NCBI GenBank assembly: GCA_009786735.1
Contig: WQRM01000061.1
Location: forward strand, 3,378 to 8,703
Source: Oscillospiraceae bacterium
GTDB lineage: Bacteria > Bacillota > Clostridia > Oscillospirales > Acutalibacteraceae
Direction: 5' to 3'
Length of the DNA stretch: 5,326 nt
The notes below the pieces were generated by a model. The model had not been told where the DNA came from and ran no database searches. It worked only from the letters and a program-made list of their open reading frames with translations. Positions 1 through 4,546 of this stretch are shown here, piece after piece. Position 1 is the first letter of the stretch. Every line of letters begins with the position of its first letter. Position numbers and translations under genes: made by a program.

Positions 1-8
1 CCCCTACA
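1..8. repeat. Partial copy (end) of the palindromic GTAGGGGCG repeat
   Basis: The first eight bases, CCCCTACA, are identical to the outer end of the intact palindromic repeat at 4464-4535 (whose right end is CGCCCCTACA). They lie directly beside the rnpB U-run, so a further copy of the element probably sits just downstream of rnpB and is cut by the window edge. Eight bases is short enough for chance, so this is tentative. Confidence 0.4.
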
Positions 9-13
9 AAAAA

Positions 14-372
14 GCGAGTTGGCCTGTAAGCCGGGTTCTGTCATTGAAGGCATCATTTATCTTGTGCGCGCATTGCTACGCACATCTTTGCCAGCCGTTG
101 AGGGTGGGTTTGCGCAGGGCACGCTGTGCGATTTCACGCACACCCTCGGTCGCTGTTGCTGCGGATAGGGTTTGCAGGGCCGCGCGGTTCCCCGCGCGCC
201 GGTGAGCTCTTACCTCGCCTTTCCACCCTTACCCCTTGCGGGGCGGTTTCTTTCTGTTGCACTTTCCCTAAGGTTGCCCTCGGCGGCCGTTAGCCGTTAT
301 CCTTGCCCTGTGCAGCCCGGACTTTCCTCACTTAGCGTTCACACGCCACGCGCGACTGCCCAGCCAACTCAC
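14..372 (-). ncRNA. rnpB: RNase P RNA, bacterial type A
   Basis: This is the catalytic RNA of ribonuclease P, which together with the RnpA protein removes 5' leaders from pre-tRNAs. Read on the minus strand it shows conserved region I (GAGGAAAGUCCGGGCU, 314-329) and conserved region V (ACAGAACCCGGCUUACAGG, ending near 24), which form helix P4. The 5' end GAGUUGGCU (362-370) pairs over 9 bp with the 3' end GGCCAACUC (16-24) as P1. Other landmarks are the GGUAAGAGCUCACC segment (201-214), a P12 hairpin of 7 bp closed by a GGAA tetraloop (181-198), and the AGAUAAAUGAUGCC block before the 3' end. The overall plan is type A (ancestral), not the Bacillus type B. The 3' end runs into six U residues (complement of 8-13), probably the termination site. 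The L15 loop appears to lack the GGU that pairs with tRNA CCA. The exact mature ends are estimated. Confidence 0.96.
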
Positions 373-379
373 ACACTTT

Positions 380-408
380 ATTCTACTCTATTTTGCCGCA
401 CCTGTCAA
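380..408 (-). promoter_or_regulatory. Sigma-A/70 promoter of rnpB
   Basis: On the minus strand there is a perfect -35 box TTGACA (403-408) and a -10 box TAGAAT (380-385), separated by exactly 17 bp. Initiation 6-8 bases further on falls at about 372-374, right at the 5' end of the P1 helix of RNase P RNA. This fits a strongly and constitutively expressed stable RNA. Confidence 0.9.
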
Positions 409-445
409 GCATTATGCGACATATACTGGGGAAAAAACCAAAAAT

Positions 446-451
446 TGGAGG
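446..451 (+). promoter_or_regulatory. Ribosome binding site of the small Gly/Pro/Met/Cys ORF
   Basis: TGGAGG lies 5 nt before the ATG at 457. It is a strong Shine-Dalgarno sequence and fixes the start of the reading frame at 457; the in-frame upstream extension back to 172 runs through the antisense strand of rnpB and has no such site. Confidence 0.75.
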
Positions 452-456
452 CTGCT

Positions 457-678
457 ATGACAACCAACACCACTTGGACGACCGTCAACGGCGTGGTGAT
501 GCCCGGCTCGGGCACGCAAACCTTCGGCGGCAACTGCGTCCCTCCCTTTTGCATGCCCGGTGGCATGCTCGGCGTGCCGGGGTTTGGCATGCCACCCACC
601 TGTCTGGGCAACCCATGGATGCCTTGCGGCATGCCTACATGTACTGCGGGAAGTCAGGGGCTGCCGTTTGGCATGTGA
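457..678 (+). CDS. 73-residue Gly/Pro/Met/Cys-rich protein without charged residues
   Basis: I do not recognise this protein. It is 73 residues long and contains no Asp, Glu, Lys, Arg or His. The first 14 residues are Thr/Asn/Val-rich; the rest is built from Gly (15), Pro (11), Met (8) and Cys (5: C27, C32, C49, C57, C62). Met-Pro occurs five times (at 15, 33, 45, 55 and 59), giving loose repeats such as CMPGG, GMPP and CGMP. There is no signal peptide and no clear hydrophobic membrane segment. The composition resembles low-complexity structural or metal-binding peptides, and a soft-metal (copper-like) ligand role or a coat/surface role are only guesses. Support for a real gene is the TGGAGG site 5 nt upstream and an otherwise unexplained gap between rnpB and the hydrolase gene. 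Against it: no clear promoter, short length, and a 44-bp tail-to-tail overlap with the hydrolase gene. Confidence 0.6.
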   Translation: MTTNTTWTTVNGVVMPGSGTQTFGGNCVPPFCMPGGMLGVPGFGMPPTCLGNPWMPCGMPTCTAGSQGLPFGM

Positions 679-1993
679 TGGGTTGAGGGCTCAACATGAT
701 TTCCGCTGCCAGCGCAAGAAGTCGTTCATCCTTGGATGTACGATCATGATGCAGCCCTTTGAAGTACCAGGTGGTGTTCGGCAGCGCGCCGGTGGCAGCA
801 TCAACCATGCCGTCTGGCGAGATGTATGCCGGGTCAGCTTTGGCTAAGTAGTCGGCTGGCAGCAGGGTGTTGTGCCCTGCGCTGGCGGCACCCATGGAGG
901 TAGAGTGCAGGTCGATGATACCATCGGCGTTGACCCGCTCGCTGCTGTTCACGAGGCTCGGCAGCTGGGTGTTGTATTCGTTGATGTTGTATAGCTGCAC
1001 GCCCTGCGCCTGCATCGCTTTGATGTTTCGCGTGGCATTCACCTGCGCTTTGTAGTAGCGGTCGGTTTGCTCTTTGAGCGGCGCAAGCGCGGGATCATTG
1101 AGCCAACGTGCTTTCGCCTCGGCGTAATCCTCTTGCGGCAGCAGCGCCCACAGCATCGTCGCGCGGCTGAACAATCCGCCCACTGTGCCCTCAAGCGCAA
1201 CATCAAGGCTGCGCTGCACCGCCCGCTCGGGCATCAGCCGCAGCACAAATGCGCCCGCTTTGGACTGCTTGCGCAGCATGGCGAGCCGCTTTTGTTTGTC
1301 GAAAATAGTCAAGCGACCAAGGAAGATGTCGCCCACCACCACAGAGCCATTGAACGCCGGCACAAAATACAGCACTTTGTGCAGTTGCTTGTGCACCGCA
1401 GGGTAATACTCCGCCAAGGCGTTCATCAGCGTGCCGCCCAAGCTCATGGGCATGAGGTTGACTTTGTCCGCGCCATGCTTAGCCAGCACATCTTGAATGA
1501 ACTGATGCAATTCGTCCACCACATCGGCGTGGTTGCCCATGGTGTCGTAGGCGAAATAATACATGCGGTCAGCGCCGAGACCCTCTGCGATGCGCTGCAT
1601 GGGCACCATGCGATAGACATAACCCAGGTTTTCTTCAGGCAACTCAGCAAAGCTAGTGGGCGTTGTTCCGCCCATGCGGTGCAAAGCCACCGCGCGAAAA
1701 TTCTTGCGGTGGCGACCATGGTTGTCGTACTGATAATGCGCGTCCGCCAAGGCTTTGCTCAACCTGCGGCGAAGGCTGCGGCTGAGCCCTGCATCGTGCC
1801 GAAACAGTAGACTAAGCACTGCACGCGGCGCAACACGTTTGAGCAGCGGCTTGTGGTCAATGATATTGCCAAGCCCGCCAAAGCCGCCGCGCACATGGCG
1901 ACCATCGCTGCCTGTGACGCGCTCACCTTGGGCGCAGTGCAAAAACACATCAGACATGCCGGAGCCATGGATGATGATAGTCGGATAATTCAT
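635..1993 (-). CDS. Alpha/beta-hydrolase (lipase/esterase or LCAT-like fold), 452 aa
   Basis: This is probably a serine hydrolase of the alpha/beta-hydrolase superfamily acting in the cytoplasm, since no signal peptide or membrane segment is seen; the substrate is unknown. The N-terminus begins with a beta strand and an oxyanion-type turn (YPTIIIHGSG, residues 3-12). The nucleophile elbow is LMPMSLGG with Ser184, a relaxed form of G-x-S-x-G in which the first Gly is Pro. The likely acid is Asp361 (GIIDLHS) and the likely base His415 or His416 (KGLHHD), in the expected order. The C-terminal part ISPDGMVDAATGALPNTTW followed by FKGLHHD resembles what I recall of lipase-like proteins in Clostridia. 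The start at 1993 is chosen because the upstream in-frame ATGs (2023, 2053) lie in the -10 box or upstream of the promoter at 2022-2050, so they cannot be on its transcript. The last 44 bp overlap the small ORF on the other strand. The family call is fairly safe, the substrate is not known. Confidence 0.85.
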   Translation of the reverse strand: MNYPTIIIHGSGMSDVFLHCAQGERVTGSDGRHVRGGFGGLGNIIDHKPLLKRVAPRAVLSLLFRHDAGLSRSLRRRLSKALADAHYQYDNHGRHRKNFRAVALHRMGGTTPTSFAELPEENLGYVYRMVPMQRIAEGLGADRMYYFAYDTMGNHADVVDELHQFIQDVLAKHGADKVNLMPMSLGGTLMNALAEYYPAVHKQLHKVLYFVPAFNGSVVVGDIFLGRLTIFDKQKRLAMLRKQSKAGAFVLRLMPERAVQRSLDVALEGTVGGLFSRATMLWALLPQEDYAEAKARWLNDPALAPLKEQTDRYYKAQVNATRNIKAMQAQGVQLYNINEYNTQLPSLVNSSERVNADGIIDLHSTSMGAASAGHNTLLPADYLAKADPAYISPDGMVDAATGALPNTTWYFKGLHHDRTSKDERLLALAAEIMLSPQPITCQTAAPDFPQYM

Positions 1994-1999
1994 GCGAAA

Positions 2000-2004
2000 C
2001 CCCC
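2000..2004 (-). promoter_or_regulatory. Weak ribosome binding site of the hydrolase gene
   Basis: GGGGG on the minus strand lies 6 nt before the ATG at 1993. It is a poor Shine-Dalgarno match, but its spacing is right and no better site exists on the short leader predicted from the promoter at 2022-2050. Confidence 0.45.
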
Positions 2005-2008
2005 GTGC

Positions 2009-2033
2009 ATTTGATAAGTCCATTATATCAAAT
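2009..2033. promoter_or_regulatory. Inverted repeat over the hydrolase promoter -10 (candidate operator)
   Basis: ATTTGATA (2009-2016) and TATCAAAT (2026-2033) form a perfect 8-bp inverted repeat with a 9-bp spacer. It covers the -10 box (2022-2027) and the probable start site of the hydrolase transcript, a usual place for a repressor. I cannot name the regulator. Part of the symmetry comes from AT-rich promoter bases. Confidence 0.45.
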
Positions 2034-2050
2034 CGCGCGTAAACTGTCAA
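2022..2050 (-). promoter_or_regulatory. Consensus sigma-A promoter of the hydrolase gene
   Basis: The minus strand reads TTGACA (2045-2050), 17 bp, then TATAAT (2022-2027), a perfect consensus promoter. The expected start near 2015 gives a leader of about 20 nt to the ATG at 1993 and rules out the longer reading-frame starts at 2023 and 2053 on this transcript. Confidence 0.88.
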
Positions 2051-2057
2051 CAACTAC

Positions 2058-2086
2058 TTGACACCATCGCTAATCCGCGCTATAAT
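2058..2086 (+). promoter_or_regulatory. Consensus sigma-A promoter of valS
   Basis: TTGACA (2058-2063), a 17-bp spacer and TATAAT (2081-2086) form a perfect consensus promoter. Transcription should start near 2093, leaving a leader of only about 33 nt, too short for a T-box or other large riboswitch. Its -35 box is 7 bp from the -35 box of the divergent hydrolase promoter. Confidence 0.9.
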
Positions 2087-2102
2087 AGTATAATATACTA
2101 TT
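2084..2102. promoter_or_regulatory. Inverted repeat at the valS transcription start (candidate operator)
   Basis: AATAGTATA-A-TATACTATT is a perfect 9-bp inverted repeat around a single central base. It overlaps the end of the -10 box and the predicted start site of valS, so a dimeric repressor bound here would block initiation. The sequence is A/T-rich and could be partly a by-product of promoter composition, but perfect 9+9 symmetry is notable. No known operator consensus is claimed. Confidence 0.5.
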
Positions 2103-2125
2103 TTGAGAAGCGCGAGGACAAGCCC

Positions 2126-4456
2126 ATGGAAAAACGCTACGACTTCAAGGCAATTGAGCCGCAAATGCAACAGCTGTGGAACGACCACGGCGTATACAAA
2201 TTCAACAAAGCCGCGCCGGGCGAGGTATATGCCATCGACACGCCACCGCCAACGGTCAGCGGCAGCTTGCACATCGGTCACCTGTTCAGCTATGTGCAGG
2301 CCGAGATGATTGCCCGCTTTCGCCGCATGCAGGGCTACAATGTTTTTTACCCTTTTGGTTTTGATGACAACGGTCTGCCCACCGAACGCCTCGTGGAGCG
2401 CGAGCAAGGCATCCTCGCCAAAGATTTGCCACGCAGCGAGTTCATCGAAACATGCGCCGCCACGGCTGCGAAGTATGAGGACGAGTTCAAGGCGCTGTGG
2501 CAGAGCCTTGGCGTGAGCGCAGACTGGGAACTGTGCTACCAAACGGTGAGCCCGCAAACCATGGCGCTTTCGCAAAAGCTATTCTTGGATCTTGTGCAAA
2601 AGGGCAAAGCCTATGCAAAAGAATCGCCCGTGTTGTGGTGCGTGGAGTGCCAGACCTCCATCGCGCAAGCGGAGCTTGACAGCGCAGATGCCGCCAGCAC
2701 CTTCAACACCATCCCCTTCATGGTGGAGGGCAATCCACTGCACATCGCCACCACACGCCCCGAGCTGCTGTTTGGCTGCGTGTGCCTGTTCGTGCACCCG
2801 GACGACGCGCGCTACACGCATCTGGTGGGCAAGCAGGCAACTGTGCCGCTATATGGCTATGATGTGCCCATCTTGACGGACGAGAAAGTTGCCATCGACA
2901 AAGGCACCGGCGCGGTCATGTGCTGCACGTTTGGCGACCAAACCGACGTGGAGTGGTATCTCACGCACAAGCTGGACTATCGCCGCGTGATGATGCCAAA
3001 CGGTCACATCGCAGACGACGTGCCGCACATCGGCGGGATGTATGTGACCAAAGCCCGCAAGACAATCATCGCCATGCTGGACGAGCAAGGCTTGCTGGTG
3101 AAGAGCGAGAACATCACCCATGCCGTGCAAACACACGAGCGCTGCGGCAAGCACGTGGAGATTATCCCCTCGCGCCAGTGGTACATCGACGTGATGACCG
3201 ACCGCGAGAAGTTCCTTGAGCTGGGCGATAAAATCAACTGGTACCCTGCCAACATGCAGAATCGCTACAACGCATGGGTCGAAAACCTCAAGTGGGACTG
3301 GTGCATTTCGCGCCAGCGCTACTTCGGCGTGCCCTTCCCCGTGTGGTATTGCGCAGACTGCGCAGCCCCTGCCTTCGCCAGCGCCGAGCAGCTGCCCGTG
3401 AACCCGCTCGAAACCGCTTGCGAAGGCACATGCGCCTGTGGCTGCAGCAACTTCACGCCCGAAAGCGCGGTGTTTGATACCTGGGCGACCAGCTCCATCA
3501 CGCCGCAAATCAACGAGCTAGCCGGTGGGCCGGTGCCCATGGGCATGCGCCCGCACGCGCACGAAATCATCCGCACGTGGACGTTTTACACGATTGTGCG
3601 GTCGTGGTATCACACCGGCGGCTTGCCGTGGAATGACCTGATGATTAGCGGCTTCGTGCTGGCTAAAAAAGGCGAGAAAATCAGCAAGAGCAAAAACAAC
3701 AGCGCCAACGACCCTGCCACGCTCATCGCCACCCATTCTGCTGATGTGCTGCGCTATTGGGCGACCAATGCACGGCTGGGCACAGACACCTTCTTCGACG
3801 CCGATGAGCTGCAGATCGCACGCCGCTTCATCACCAAGCTGTGGAATGCCTGCAAGTTTGCCATCGGTCACTTGGAGGACTACGCTGGTGGCGACATTAC
3901 CCAACCAGTGGACAAATGGATGGTTGCCCGCGTGGATGAGGTGCTGGCGAAGGCGAAGAAGCACCTGTACGACTATGAAATCGGGCTGGCGCGCCACGAA
4001 ATTGACACGCTGTTCTGGCACGACCTGTGCGACAACTACATCGAAATCGTGAAGGATAGGCTGTACTACCCCGAGAAGCACGGCGAGGCCGAGCGCAAGT
4101 CCGGGCAGGCGGCGTTGTATTACACGCTGCGGGAAGTGCTGAAGATGTACGCCATCTATGTGCCGCACATCACGGAGTATCTGTACCAGCATTTCTTCAA
4201 GCAACACGAGGGCGCGGAGTCGATTCACCTGCTGCAGTGGGCGCAACCCGCCGAGGTTGACCCGCAACTCCTCGCATTCGGCGAGCAGCTCAAAGAGCAA
4301 ATTTCGGCGATGCGCAAAGTGCGCAGCGAGCAAAATCTGTCACGCAAAGACCCCTTGGCGAACTACAGCATTGACGCGGGCGAGTTTGCGGCGTGGTTTG
4401 AAGCCACGAAGAAAGATATTGCGGCCTGCGAGAATGTGCAGGAGATTGTGGTTTGA
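2126..4456 (+). CDS. valS: Valyl-tRNA synthetase, archaeal-like short type (776 aa)
   Basis: This cytoplasmic class I enzyme charges tRNA-Val with valine using ATP and edits mischarged Thr-tRNA-Val. The catalytic HIGH motif is at 49-52 within DTPPPTVSGSLHIGH, followed by FGFDDNGLPTE (77-87). The KMSKS loop is KISKS at 518-522. The editing (CP1) domain is intact, with TTRPELLFG, VHPDD and GTGAVMCCTFGDQTDVEW. Cysteines C409/C412 and C432/C436/C438/C440 before DTWATSSITPQI form zinc-knuckle-like clusters. PPPTVSG rather than PPPNVTG, the short length compared with about 880 aa for the usual bacterial form, and the end at ENVQEIVV without the C-terminal coiled-coil arm place it in the archaeal-like type, which is also found in some bacteria such as actinobacteria and Rickettsia. 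The start at 2126 has GAGGA (2114-2118) 7 nt upstream and follows a consensus promoter. A MetRS-like gene follows 90 bp downstream. Confidence 0.96.
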   Translation: MEKRYDFKAIEPQMQQLWNDHGVYKFNKAAPGEVYAIDTPPPTVSGSLHIGHLFSYVQAEMIARFRRMQGYNVFYPFGFDDNGLPTERLVEREQGILAKDLPRSEFIETCAATAAKYEDEFKALWQSLGVSADWELCYQTVSPQTMALSQKLFLDLVQKGKAYAKESPVLWCVECQTSIAQAELDSADAASTFNTIPFMVEGNPLHIATTRPELLFGCVCLFVHPDDARYTHLVGKQATVPLYGYDVPILTDEKVAIDKGTGAVMCCTFGDQTDVEWYLTHKLDYRRVMMPNGHIADDVPHIGGMYVTKARKTIIAMLDEQGLLVKSENITHAVQTHERCGKHVEIIPSRQWYIDVMTDREKFLELGDKINWYPANMQNRYNAWVENLKWDWCISRQRYFGVPFPVWYCADCAAPAFASAEQLPVNPLETACEGTCACGCSNFTPESAVFDTWATSSITPQINELAGGPVPMGMRPHAHEIIRTWTFYTIVRSWYHTGGLPWNDLMISGFVLAKKGEKISKSKNNSANDPATLIATHSADVLRYWATNARLGTDTFFDADELQIARRFITKLWNACKFAIGHLEDYAGGDITQPVDKWMVARVDEVLAKAKKHLYDYEIGLARHEIDTLFWHDLCDNYIEIVKDRLYYPEKHGEAERKSGQAALYYTLREVLKMYAIYVPHITEYLYQHFFKQHEGAESIHLLQWAQPAEVDPQLLAFGEQLKEQISAMRKVRSEQNLSRKDPLANYSIDAGEFAAWFEATKKDIAACENVQEIVV

Positions 4457-4463
4457 ACATGCG

Positions 4464-4535
4464 TGTAGGGGCGAACTATGTTCGCCCGGCTCACATTTTA
4501 TCTGAATTTTCGGGCGAACGCAGTTCGCCCCTACA
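4464..4535. repeat. Nested palindromic repeat (MITE/REP-like element)
   Basis: Two 25-bp arms, 4464-4488 and 4511-4535, are inverted copies differing at two positions (ACTATGTT against ACTGCGTT), separated by a 22-bp AT-rich loop. Each arm is itself a perfect hairpin, GGGCGAAC-3 nt-GTTCGCCC (4469-4487 and 4512-4530). Thus the RNA or DNA can fold either as one long stem or as two short stems. The trinucleotide GCG flanks the element on both sides (4461-4463 and 4536-4538), a possible 3-bp target duplication. The ends match the bases at window positions 1-8. No U-run follows either hairpin, so it is not a typical terminator. It encodes no protein. Confidence 0.88.
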
Positions 4536-4537
4536 GC

Positions 4538-4541
4538 GAGG
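4538..4541 (+). promoter_or_regulatory. Ribosome binding site of the MetRS-like gene
   Basis: GAGG lies 5 nt before the ATG at 4547 and only 2 nt beyond the right end of the palindromic repeat, close enough for repeat folding to affect ribosome access. Confidence 0.75.
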
Positions 4542-4546
4542 TTAAC

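Noticed and set aside
399..427. Possible plus-strand promoter for the small ORF (TATACT at 422-427)
   Set aside because: No acceptable -35 box is found at 16-18 bp; the site would also overlap the rnpB promoter. Too weak to list.
172..456. In-frame upstream extension of the small ORF to give a 168-residue protein
   Set aside because: It runs through the antisense strand of rnpB, which is an RNA gene, and only the ATG at 457 has a ribosome binding site.
420..655. Similar short words near 421-435 and 638-652 (cat-tactg-gggaa)
   Set aside because: The similarity covers only about 15 bases with mismatches and an indel, and is probably chance.
1067..1810. 247-residue plus-strand open frame
   Set aside because: It lies wholly antisense to the hydrolase gene, has no family motifs, and shows His/Arg/Ala-rich composition typical of a shadow frame in GC-rich DNA.
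1994..2053. Longer N-terminus of the hydrolase (starts at 2023 or 2053)
   Set aside because: These codons lie in the -10 box or upstream of the consensus promoter, and have no ribosome binding site.
2087..2125. T-box leader for valS
   Set aside because: The predicted leader is about 33 nt and contains no T-box stem or antiterminator.
3518..4333. 271-residue minus-strand open frame
   Set aside because: It is antisense to valS, with no recognisable motif or ribosome binding site; a shadow of the coding strand. The same holds for the minus-strand frames at 2849-3508 and 2054-2575.
4464..4535. Rho-independent terminator between valS and the MetRS-like gene
   Set aside because: Stems are strong but no T-run follows directly on either strand; the structure is better explained as a palindromic repeat element.
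4457..4546. CRISPR repeats
   Set aside because: Only two copies, in inverted orientation, with no spacer array.
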